A DNA stretch of 32,689 nucleotides, taken from positions 1 to 32,689 of the forward strand of contig OMII01000026.1 in NCBI GenBank assembly GCA_900299055.1. The letters are read 5' to 3'. Each line of letters begins with the position of its first letter. The first letter of the stretch is position 1. The DNA is from Pseudomonadota bacterium (GTDB lineage: Bacteria > Bdellovibrionota_C > UBA2361 > OMII01). Positions 1 through 7,055 of this stretch are shown here, in pieces. A model generated the notes under the pieces. That model was not told the origin of the DNA, made no database searches, and saw only the letters and a list, made by a program, of their open reading frames with translations. The position numbers were made by a program, and so were the translations under genes.

Positions 1-258
1 ACGAGAACTTGCCGCCACCTCAGTCGTTACTTGTGGTGCAATCCGGTCAGGCTCAACTTGATTCCCCGATTGCGCCCCGATGTCCGGCACTACAAGCAGG
101 AGTGTTCCAGAGGCAATCTCCTCAGTCGCTACATATCCACGTCCATGAACCGGATGGATACTCGGAAGCAGCATCGATGCCACCCAGGTTGGTCGCACTA
201 ACGCACGAGTTCCCGATAAATTGTTAGCACCATGCAGCGATGTAACAGGTTTCGCCAT
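1..258 (-). CDS. SET-domain-like protein, N-terminal fragment (runs off left edge)
   Basis: Reading the minus strand from an ATG at 258, 86 codons are open to base 1 with no stop, so the gene continues outside the window. Residues 39-54 read GRGYVATEEIASGTLL, a close match to the first SET-domain motif (GRGxFAxxxIxxGxxL), which in protein lysine methyltransferases forms part of the S-adenosylmethionine pocket. The catalytic NHS/GEEL-type motifs would lie further downstream and cannot be checked. The 38 residues before the motif are not recognised. No strong ribosome-binding site precedes the ATG. An inverted repeat (TTCGCC, 5 nt, GGCGAA, 251-267) covers the start codon. It is divergent from the hybrid kinase at 544. 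The family call rests on one motif; that the frame is coding is supported by composition and the complete lack of stops. Confidence 0.6.
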   Translation of the reverse strand, partial: MAKPVTSLHGANNLSGTRALVRPTWVASMLLPSIHPVHGRGYVATEEIASGTLLLVVPDIGAQSGNQVEPDRIAPQVTTEVAASSR

Positions 259-543
259 ACCGGCGAACGGTACCCTATTTTGGAGGCTCACCCGAGTCGT
301 TTCGGGAGAAAAGATCGGCATTCTGGGCACCGTTTTAGACGGGCAGCCTGGCAGGTAAAAAATCAAACAGGGCTGTGTCTCTGCCACAGTGCGTGCGAAA
401 ATTCCCTCGGATATCCAGCACCTTGCAACGCACTTTGCGGAAATGTCTCGGCCCTAAGAAAAATCATGAAAGAGCTCATTTTCTCATCAAGCCAAAATCT
501 CGTTTTGCCGACCCTCTGTTGTAGAGACTACTGAGAGACACCC
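259..543. other. divergent intergenic region
   Basis: This spacer lies between the left-going SET-like gene and the right-going hybrid kinase and should hold both promoters. I could not pick out a convincing -35/-10 pair. A 100-codon plus-strand frame crosses it (232-534), but it has no ribosome-binding site and an arbitrary Cys/Arg-rich composition, so it is not annotated as a gene. Confidence 0.5.
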
Positions 544-3500
544 ATGGGACTTCGCCTCAAAACGGCCGCTACGGTAACCACCATCTTCTCTGCCCTTCTC
601 GGCGCGATCTACCTTCTCTTCTCAGAGGCGATTCTGGGAGAGTTTGCAAGTATCGAAGCTAACCAAGCGTCTATCGACTTAGCGCGCGTCATGGAGGCGG
701 TGCAGGGAGTCGAGAATGATCTGGAAGCTCGCGCAGTCGAATGGAGCCATTGGGATGAGGCTTTGGATTACATCCAAGCTCCTCATCACGATTTCATTCA
801 AACCAACTTTGAAGGCTCTCCCTTTGATTTTCAAGATCTCCTATTCCTCAACCCACAGGGTCAAATCGTCTTTGCTGGTCGACTTGAGAAAGGCTCAAAT
901 CAATTCATTCCTCTACCCGACGATGCCCGCGATTCGCTGTTTCGCGAGGCGCCTGTCGAAGACCTACTCCAGTCACGCGATCTGAAGAGCTTCTCCGGTT
1001 TTATCCGGCAAGATGGAGCACCACTCATTGTAGCAGCTTCAACCCTCTCCGATACGAGTGCAACGCGAGCTCCACAAGGAGCGCTCATCTTCACTCGCAG
1101 ACTTTCTCCGGAGCTAGAGGCGAAAATCTCGGCTCTTAACCACACTTCAATAGCGTTTAGCCTGCGCTCTCCTTCTTCATCGCAGGCTCGAAAGCAGTTT
1201 GAGCAAACCTCCTCAATAGCCACAGATAACGACCTCATTCGGGCGCTAGGCATCATTCCCGACCTGCGAGGGAACCCGCTATTACAGGTGGAGTTCTCTA
1301 TCCCACGCAAGGTATACGCTCAGGGCCGCGCAGCTCTCAACAATACAGTATTTCTCGTGGCGGCATTTCTGGTTGTAGCAAATGGTGTGATTCTTCTCTT
1401 CTTGAATAGCGCCGTTTTGAACCCACTTCGCAGAGTGTCACTTGTGATGGCGCAAATTGCGCGGACCAACAACTTAAGCCTTAGAGTACCAGCCAATCGA
1501 CGAGATGAAATTGGCGTGTTAGGGCGTTCATTTAATCAGCTCCTTGATAGCACTGAAACCTCGTATCGTGAGATGCTTCAAGCCCGAAACGAGGCACAAA
1601 CTGCTAACGGTGGAAAATCGCTCTTTATCGCGAAGGTCTCTCATGAGCTGCGAACTCCTATGCACGGCATCACGGGTATGCTTCGCATCCTCATGAAACA
1701 AGAGACTAATGCCGGCAAGCGCTCGTATATTCAAATGGCACAAGATTCGGCTAAGGGGCTCCTTGAGACCATCAACGAGATACTGGACTTCTCAAAAATG
1801 GAGACAGGTAGCTTGGCGCTTGAGGAAGTTGAGTTTGACCTCTTAGAAACGGTACGTGACACCGTATCCCAACTAGTTCCACGATTTGAGGAGAAACCAG
1901 AGGTAGAGCTCTTCTGGAATATAGCTCCTAATCTTCCAACCCGTGTGGTGGGCGATCCGCTTCGCATCCGTAATATCCTCACTAACCTCATCGGCAACGC
2001 CTTTAAGTTCACCGACCGTGGACACGTTTCACTCACGATCTCAGGTTATTCGGCGGAACACCCTGGGCTCTCAGGAGTTCAATTTCAGGTGGAAGACACC
2101 GGTATCGGGATTCCGACTCACAAGCTTCAAGAGATCTTTAATCCCTTTACTCAGGCTGATGAATCTACCGCAAGACTCTACGCTGGCACTGGTCTTGGAC
2201 TCGCTATCGTCAAACAGGTGATTGATCAGATGGGCGGCTCTGTCCGTGCAGACAGCGTGATCGGCAAGGGCTCGACATTTACCGTCCTGGCGCCGTTTAA
2301 AGAGTGTCTGAGACAATCTCCCGCAAAAGGCCGAACCAACACACTGGTTTCCCCTCATCGAGTTGCGGTCCTCGCAGAGGATTCTGCTGGATCGCGAGCG
2401 CTTATTTCTGGACTTCAATCGTATAGTTGCGCCGTGACACACTTTACTCCAGAGGATGGCCGCTCGCTTGCCGACCTCATCGACTCACTATCATCTTTTG
2501 ATATCGTACACATCTCCGGATATCGCGATATGCTTATTGATGAAGTGCGACCCTTGGTTCGACTAGCTGCACGGGGCGATATTCCTGTGGTCATGGCGAT
2601 ACGGCCATCAGAGATGGCGAGGATGGACCGGATTAGCATCTCGGATCAGTTTTTCCTTTCTCACAAACCAATCAGCGCTCTTGATATCCTTCTTATGGCA
2701 GAGGGTAAGCTAATGCCATCAACAGGCGCGACCGCCGATGACGATGAGCAAGTGCGCTCTGAACACCACCTTAATATCCTCGTTGCTGATGATGCGGCTA
2801 CTAACCGGATTATCCTAAAAAATCTGCTGGAAGAAGCCGGTCACACGGTTGAAGTTGTCGAAAATGGCAAGCAACTCGTCGATAGATTGATTCAGGCAAA
2901 ACAAGGCGAGGCGATGGGTGCGCGTCCTCTTGATGTCGTGATGACAGACATTCAGATGCCCGTTATGGATGGCCTTACAGCTGCCCAACAGGTTAGAGAA
3001 TACGAAAAAGATGCCTCTGAATCATACAAGATTCCTATCGTCGCTGTTACGGCATACGCTTTCCCAGAGGAGTGTATGAAGATGCGAGCATCAGGGATTG
3101 ATCACATCATTACCAAGCCAATTAGTCCCAAGAGGCTCAGTCGCCTACTTTCCCAGATTACGTGTGAAACCACTGACACCGCCATCGCGGACGAAGATAC
3201 CGATATGGAGGTTGTCCAAGAGCTTTCTCGTATTACCGAGAGGTTCTGCCATCAGATCTCAGAGACGCTCGCCCTACGACCCGAAGGACACGAGGCTGGC
3301 TCGCCGCCAGCCCTCGACATTCATGGTGTATATGAGCGCTCAGGCAACTCGTTACGACGCACAGGGCTGATCTTGTCTGGGTTTCTTGAATCGTATCAGA
3401 AACCGACAGAGACCGTATTCAACGCCACATTTCCACTAATCGACCCACCCGCATTTCGAAGAGCCGTCCATTCCCTGAAAGGACTATTGCTGGATGTTGG

Positions 3501-3705
3501 CGCTTCTCATGCTGCTCAGATCGCCGGCTCCATCGAGAAGATCGTCGTGGAGGCGCCTGAGACCCTAGAACAAAAGATGTGCCACGAACTCCTGGAAGAA
3601 GTGAAGCTAATAGCGTGTCTGCTTGAGGATCTCGTGTCCGCACTCCCATCAATCGAAGTGTTCGCGGCTCTCCCAGCACTGGAAGACACGCTGGCGTTGC
3701 ACTAG
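544..3705 (+). CDS. hybrid sensor histidine kinase / response regulator with CHASE4-like sensor and HPt
   Basis: A 1053-residue inner-membrane kinase. TM helices at about 10-30 and 268-288 flank a periplasmic sensor of about 230 residues whose start (EWSHWDEAL, residues 66-74) resembles CHASE4. A HAMP linker follows (about 290-340). The HisKA box SHELRTP places the phosphoacceptor at His367. The ATPase domain has an N-box, DTGIGIP and GTGLGLA. Residues about 604-720 look like a receiver fold whose phosphoacceptor position is not acidic. A second receiver (about 742-870) has ADD, MTDIQMP (Asp802) and TKP. A C-terminal HPt domain carries AVHSLKG with His976. This is the BarA/TorS-type phosphorelay order His-(degenerate REC)-REC-HPt; the final output regulator is not fused and would be encoded elsewhere, possibly the lone receiver at 4888-5295. 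The signal is unknown. The ATG at 544 is chosen because TM1 begins soon after it. Confidence 0.93.
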   Translation: MGLRLKTAATVTTIFSALLGAIYLLFSEAILGEFASIEANQASIDLARVMEAVQGVENDLEARAVEWSHWDEALDYIQAPHHDFIQTNFEGSPFDFQDLLFLNPQGQIVFAGRLEKGSNQFIPLPDDARDSLFREAPVEDLLQSRDLKSFSGFIRQDGAPLIVAASTLSDTSATRAPQGALIFTRRLSPELEAKISALNHTSIAFSLRSPSSSQARKQFEQTSSIATDNDLIRALGIIPDLRGNPLLQVEFSIPRKVYAQGRAALNNTVFLVAAFLVVANGVILLFLNSAVLNPLRRVSLVMAQIARTNNLSLRVPANRRDEIGVLGRSFNQLLDSTETSYREMLQARNEAQTANGGKSLFIAKVSHELRTPMHGITGMLRILMKQETNAGKRSYIQMAQDSAKGLLETINEILDFSKMETGSLALEEVEFDLLETVRDTVSQLVPRFEEKPEVELFWNIAPNLPTRVVGDPLRIRNILTNLIGNAFKFTDRGHVSLTISGYSAEHPGLSGVQFQVEDTGIGIPTHKLQEIFNPFTQADESTARLYAGTGLGLAIVKQVIDQMGGSVRADSVIGKGSTFTVLAPFKECLRQSPAKGRTNTLVSPHRVAVLAEDSAGSRALISGLQSYSCAVTHFTPEDGRSLADLIDSLSSFDIVHISGYRDMLIDEVRPLVRLAARGDIPVVMAIRPSEMARMDRISISDQFFLSHKPISALDILLMAEGKLMPSTGATADDDEQVRSEHHLNILVADDAATNRIILKNLLEEAGHTVEVVENGKQLVDRLIQAKQGEAMGARPLDVVMTDIQMPVMDGLTAAQQVREYEKDASESYKIPIVAVTAYAFPEECMKMRASGIDHIITKPISPKRLSRLLSQITCETTDTAIADEDTDMEVVQELSRITERFCHQISETLALRPEGHEAGSPPALDIHGVYERSGNSLRRTGLILSGFLESYQKPTETVFNATFPLIDPPAFRRAVHSLKGLLLDVGASHAAQIAGSIEKIVVEAPETLEQKMCHELLEEVKLIACLLEDLVSALPSIEVFAALPALEDTLALH

Positions 3706-3746
3706 TACGATCGTCGAGGCGAGGCGCTTTTGGTAGTCTTGCTTTG

Positions 3747-4571
3747 CTAGCCCAAGAGCAGCTTTACGGATGCAGCATTGAGCTTACTCGCCTGCGCCAA
3801 GACCGACACACCCGCCTGAGAAAGGATCTGATTCTGGGTAATTTTGGCCGTTTCTGCCGCAATATCGACGTCTCGTATTCGAGCCAGCGCCTCTGATTCA
3901 GCCCCCCCGCGCGCTCCTAACGTCTGGCCGATGGACTCAAGCCGGTTGTATGATGCGCCTATTGCTGAAGCGCGCTGCGTCGCCAGATCTTGAGAAAACT
4001 GCCTAACCGTATCGATCGCTGCCTGCCCGCCAGTCTGTGTTCCTATATCGATGGAGCCCAACTGCGATGCCAAGCCTTGCACATTAACTCCCCCAACCTG
4101 CAATGCTGAAGTTGCACCTCCATCAGTACCGACCTGAACCGATAATGTACTACCATCGAGTAACTTTTGGCCGTTGAACGACGTCGTCTCTGAGATGCGT
4201 TGAATCTCTTGGGTAAGAGAGGAGAACTCCTGCTGAAGCGCCGCTCGCTGCTCGTCTGAATAGGTGCCATTAGCGGACTGAACAGCAAGCTCTTCAAGGC
4301 GTCCGCTTATCGATTGAACCTGCGAAATTGCACCATCAGCCTGAAAGAGCGCCGAACCCGCATCACGTACGTTTTGTTCTGCCCGGCTCGTAGTAACTAA
4401 ACTTGCCGCCAATTGCTGAGATATCGCTAATCCGGCAGCATCATCCGATGCCTTTGTGATACGCGAGCCAGAGGCGAGGCGGCTGAGTGAGGTACCGAAA
4501 TCTTTGAGCGTCTTGCCGAGATTTTTCAGCGCTCCTAGCGAAGCACCCTGCGTATTTAACGACACAACCAT
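3747..4571 (-). CDS. fliC: flagellin
   Basis: A 274-residue flagellin. The N-terminal helix region has SLNTQGASLGAL, then LSRLASGSRITKASDDAAGL, the hallmark D0/D1 sequence. The C-terminal half has SAIGASYNRLES and ends with RIRDVDIAAETAK..QILSQAGVSVLAQA, the conserved D1/D0 return helix. The variable middle is very short (about 60 residues), so the filament surface domains D2/D3 are essentially absent, as in other minimal flagellins. The start is the ATG at 4571, which has GGAGG 6 nt upstream; a longer frame to 4595 has no such support and would displace the conserved N-terminus. It converges on the hybrid kinase with 41 nt between the stops. A 316-nt upstream spacer separates it from the receiver gene, so it probably has its own promoter. 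Confidence 0.95.
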   Translation of the reverse strand: MVVSLNTQGASLGALKNLGKTLKDFGTSLSRLASGSRITKASDDAAGLAISQQLAASLVTTSRAEQNVRDAGSALFQADGAISQVQSISGRLEELAVQSANGTYSDEQRAALQQEFSSLTQEIQRISETTSFNGQKLLDGSTLSVQVGTDGGATSALQVGGVNVQGLASQLGSIDIGTQTGGQAAIDTVRQFSQDLATQRASAIGASYNRLESIGQTLGARGGAESEALARIRDVDIAAETAKITQNQILSQAGVSVLAQASKLNAASVKLLLG

Positions 4572-4887
4572 AGCTATCCTCCGAGAAGCACTCACACGAG
4601 CGTGAGAGCGCGTCTACGTATTTTTCGTAATTCTCTATTGCCACATGGATCGTCGGCTGAAGTATGCCTCGGGCAAACAAATGGGGGCCATTTAAGCGCT
4701 GCCATATCGCTTGAAAAGCCTGGGATATAGGGGAAACTAAGAGCAAAGCACGGAAGGTCGCGCCACGTTACCCCAAGAGACTCAAAAATGGGCGGACTTA
4801 AAAACGCGCCCCACCTCCATCAAGATCACTACATCGACCGTAGTAACCTCAAAAGCGAAGGCTCTATGCAGTTGTGTTGGGGTGCCG
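4572..4887. other. 316-nt spacer upstream of flagellin
   Basis: It holds no convincing gene. The leader just upstream of flagellin carries a good GGAGG ribosome-binding site (4578-4582 on the minus strand). I looked on the minus strand for a flagellar sigma-28 promoter (TAAA, 15 nt, GCCGATAA) and a sigma-54 promoter (TGGCAC, 5 nt, TTGC) and found no acceptable match, so the promoter type is left open. Confidence 0.5.
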
Positions 4888-5295
4888 TCAGACCGTTGCT
4901 GAACGTCGTCTAAATACGTCTGCTATTTTACGCTGCAGGAGGCCCATACTTATCGGCTTTGCGATGTAATCGTCCACTCCTAAGTCGAGCGCCGAATCGA
5001 TAGCTGGAGCGTCTCGAACAGCGCTCACCATGATAAAGGGAATATCCGCCATTCGAGGGTCTTTACGCAGCGCCTCAAGGAGCTCAGTTCCCGTCATATC
5101 GTCCATCAACTGGTCACTAATAACGAGATCTGTTTCTTCGACCTGGATTTTGTTGAGCGCCTCTCGGCCATTTCGAGCCATCGACACGTTCGTGAAGCCA
5201 AGCTCACGCAACATATCTTTAATAAGACCTCGCGTGGACGCCATATCATCCACGATAAGAACTCTGCTATCTAACTGGTGTTTCTGCGGATACAT
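4888..5295 (-). CDS. single-domain response regulator (CheY-like receiver)
   Basis: The 135 residues form one receiver domain and nothing else: VLIVDD at 12-17, the phosphoacceptor Asp61 in VISDQLM, the Ser in MVSA, and the switch lysine in DDYIAKPIS. Such stand-alone receivers either bind the flagellar motor switch (CheY), act as phosphate sinks, or pass phosphate in a relay. Its place upstream of flagellin favours motility, while the adjacent hybrid kinase with an HPt would be a natural phosphodonor; neither link is proved. The ATG at 5295 has GGAG 11 nt upstream, a longer spacing than usual. Confidence 0.9.
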   Translation of the reverse strand: MYPQKHQLDSRVLIVDDMASTRGLIKDMLRELGFTNVSMARNGREALNKIQVEETDLVISDQLMDDMTGTELLEALRKDPRMADIPFIMVSAVRDAPAIDSALDLGVDDYIAKPISMGLLQRKIADVFRRRSATV

Positions 5296-5465
5296 ACCTG
5301 CAATATCTCCCTAATTGCAAAGAATCGCTCTGTCCCTATCCTCTCATAGTTGTAAACGGCAGATACGAGGCGGATCTTGAGCACTGTTTTAGAAAAGCTA
5401 GGGCTACACACCAAGGTCAGCAAATCGGCAATTAGCTCCTGATTACTAACACTTACAGATGCCAC
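5271..5465 (-). CDS. possible small ORF upstream of the receiver gene (64 aa)
   Basis: A GTG-started frame of 64 codons ends 25 nt inside the receiver gene. Its translation is evenly mixed, with an amphipathic Lys/Arg-containing C-terminal half, and does not look like obvious non-coding translation. No ribosome-binding site precedes the GTG and no family is recognised. It may simply be leader sequence read in frame; listed only as a candidate. Confidence 0.2.
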   Translation of the reverse strand: MASVSVSNQELIADLLTLVCSPSFSKTVLKIRLVSAVYNYERIGTERFFAIREILQVCIRRNTS

Positions 5466-5676
5466 ACCGCGCTAATTGCAAGCTAGAGGCAGTCCAGGTG
5501 ACTGCGCGCCACTAAACACTACAGGCTGCATGGCGACCAGCTCCCCGCTCCTAGTTTTCTGGAGGTCAACAAAGATGACCTACAAAACTCCCCAGAGAAT
5601 CCATTCTGGCTTTGCCAGCGGGCAGACGGCGCACAAGCTTGCTTATTTTTAACCCCTCCCAGTACACTACGCGAAC
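5296..5676. other. divergent promoter region between the receiver gene and panD
   Basis: This 381-nt stretch separates divergent genes and must contain both promoters. The ten-base word CTAATTGCAA occurs twice, at 5311-5320 and 5472-5481, in the same orientation and 161 bp apart. A low-confidence 64-codon ORF covers part of it. No terminator or recognisable regulator site was seen. Confidence 0.4.
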
Positions 5677-6072
5677 ATGGAAGGGACATTTCGCAAAGTT
5701 CTTAACGCCAAGAGTCACGGCGCTACCGTCACTGACGCTAACCTCGCCTATGAGGGGAGCATAACGATTCCTGACGATCTGCTGCAACGTACAGGACTAC
5801 TACCAAACGAAGCGGTGTGGGTGTGGAACGTTACGACTGGTGCTCGCTTTGAGACGTATATTCTTCGCGGCGTCGCTCACAGTCGAGAATTCCACATCAA
5901 CGGCGCGGCAGCTCATGTAGCTACTCGCGGTGATACGATCATCATCGCGGGCTTTACATTTCTTCCGTTTGCGCTCGCGCAAACTCACACTCCGATCGCC
6001 GTTTTTCTCGGCCCAGACAATTCGATCACGACAATTCGTGATGAACGTCCCGCCACATTGGCTGCGGTGTAA
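5677..6072 (+). CDS. panD: aspartate 1-decarboxylase (pyruvoyl-dependent)
   Basis: The 131-residue proenzyme converts L-aspartate to beta-alanine for pantothenate and coenzyme A synthesis in the cytoplasm. The self-cleavage site YEGS is present, with Gly27-Ser28 where the family has Gly24-Ser25; cleavage there yields the pyruvoyl group. Other family landmarks are Lys12, WNVTTGARFETY (carrying the Arg and Tyr of the active site), INGAAAH and GDTIIIAGF. Length is normal (about 126). The ATG at 5677 aligns with the usual N-terminus although no clear ribosome-binding site precedes it. No panB or panC is nearby, so the pathway genes are dispersed. A CoA supply role fits an organism rich in acyl-CoA enzymes, but no physical link is seen. 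Confidence 0.95.
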   Translation: MEGTFRKVLNAKSHGATVTDANLAYEGSITIPDDLLQRTGLLPNEAVWVWNVTTGARFETYILRGVAHSREFHINGAAAHVATRGDTIIIAGFTFLPFALAQTHTPIAVFLGPDNSITTIRDERPATLAAV

Positions 6073-6129
6073 GTATTTTTAAGACCCCTAGAGAGCTAAA
6101 ACGTGCTTGGAATTAGGCACTTAGGGCGT

Positions 6130-6193
6130 TTGTCACAAACATAGCCACGACTTGGTACAAACTTTTTACAGCCTTTTCAGTACCTTGTGACAA
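6130..6193. promoter_or_regulatory. three TTGNNNCAA elements upstream of the ECF sigma gene
   Basis: TTGTCACAA (6130-6138), TTGGTACAA (6152-6160) and TTGTGACAA (6185-6193) all fit TTGNNNCAA; the first and third are exact reverse complements of one another. Their centres (6134, 6156, 6189) are 22 and 33 bp apart, whole multiples of about 11 bp, so they would lie on one face of the helix. This is the pattern of a cooperative operator, for an unknown protein. The spacing is seen directly; the regulatory role is inference. Confidence 0.4.
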
Positions 6194-6275
6194 CTGCCCC
6201 TCAAACATATGAGACAACGCCCTTCGTTGATTGAACGGACTTCAATCACACTTTTGAAATGTAAGGGAGGATGTC

Positions 6276-6923
6276 ATGAGGGATTCAAAGATTTCAGATG
6301 TAGGGTTGGTTGATTTATTCAAGGGCGGCGAGATCAGCGCATTCGAGGAGATTATTTCTCGATATGAAGCGAAGGTTATGAATCTCGCCCTCCGCTTCAC
6401 TCGCAACCAGGAAGACGCAGAAGAGGTTATGCAGGACGTATTTACGACTGTATACCGAAAAATCGATGGCTTTCGTGGACAATCAGCCTTCTCAAGCTGG
6501 CTGTACCGCATTGTGGTTAACGCTGCGTTCATGAAGCTTCGCAAGAAGAAGCAGAGCCAGACCGTTTCTATGGAAGATCTCGCCCCAGCTGTTAAGCAGT
6601 ACTGCATGGAGCGTGAGTCAGTAACAAATACTCACTCGTATAACATTACTGTGACGAGAGAGCTTCAAGAGGTGCTTCAGCGCGCTATCGACAAGCTCCC
6701 TGATCAATATCGCGCAGTCTTTGTACTCAGAGATGTAGACGGACTCTCCAATCAAGAGACAGGTGAGATTCTTGATCTATCCATACCAGCAGTGAAGTCA
6801 CGCTTGCACCGCTCGCGAATCATGCTCCGGAAGCGTCTGCACCGTTACTATGAAGATTTCACCGGAAATAAGGCTGTCATCGAGGAGATTAACGACGACT
6901 CAGCCGATCAGGTCGCGGCTTAA
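6276..6923 (+). CDS. RNA polymerase sigma factor, ECF (RpoE-like) family
   Basis: A 215-residue ECF sigma factor. Region 2 includes RNQEDAEEVMQDVF and FSSWLYRIVVNAA, which bind core polymerase and the -10 element. Region 4 includes LPDQYRAVFVLRDVDGLS and IPAVKSRLHRSR, the helix-turn-helix that contacts the -35 element. The linker between regions 2 and 4 is somewhat long and the C-terminus has about 25 extra acidic residues. The start is well defined: GGGAGG lies 6 nt upstream of the ATG at 6276. Most ECF factors are encoded next to a membrane anti-sigma factor; here the next gene is an MFS transporter behind a strong inverted repeat, and no anti-sigma gene follows. The upstream repeat cluster (6130-6193) may regulate it. 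Confidence 0.93.
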   Translation: MRDSKISDVGLVDLFKGGEISAFEEIISRYEAKVMNLALRFTRNQEDAEEVMQDVFTTVYRKIDGFRGQSAFSSWLYRIVVNAAFMKLRKKKQSQTVSMEDLAPAVKQYCMERESVTNTHSYNITVTRELQEVLQRAIDKLPDQYRAVFVLRDVDGLSNQETGEILDLSIPAVKSRLHRSRIMLRKRLHRYYEDFTGNKAVIEEINDDSADQVAA

Positions 6924-6970
6924 GTCCCTACCTACGGGGGGAGCACCCCCCTACCCAGATTTCGATGTAC

Positions 6971-7027
6971 CCATCGACAGCAACACTTGGAACATCCTTC
7001 CTCCCCTCCAAGTGTTACTGTCGATGG
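6971..7027 (+). terminator. 20-bp inverted repeat with downstream T-run, probable terminator of the sigma gene
   Basis: The left arm (6971-6990, CCATCGACAGCAACACTTGG) and right arm (7008-7027) pair over 20 positions with one mismatch around a 17-nt loop. CTTTTTCT follows at 7033-7040. It lies 47 nt after the sigma-factor stop and 28 nt before the chosen MFS start. The long stem and T-run suggest intrinsic termination or attenuation, although the T-run begins 6 nt past the stem rather than directly at its base. Confidence 0.55.
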
Positions 7028-7055
7028 AACATCTTTTTCTGTACACTCCCCACAT

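Noticed and set aside
9-534. Two plus-strand frames (9-227 and 232-534)
   Set aside because: The first is antisense to the SET-like fragment, the second crosses the intergenic spacer without a ribosome-binding site.
4441-4746. 101-codon minus-strand frame upstream of flagellin
   Set aside because: Overlaps the conserved flagellin N-terminus in another frame and lacks a ribosome-binding site.
4572-4887. Possible sigma-28 or sigma-54 promoter for flagellin
   Set aside because: No sequence close enough to either consensus with the correct spacing was found.
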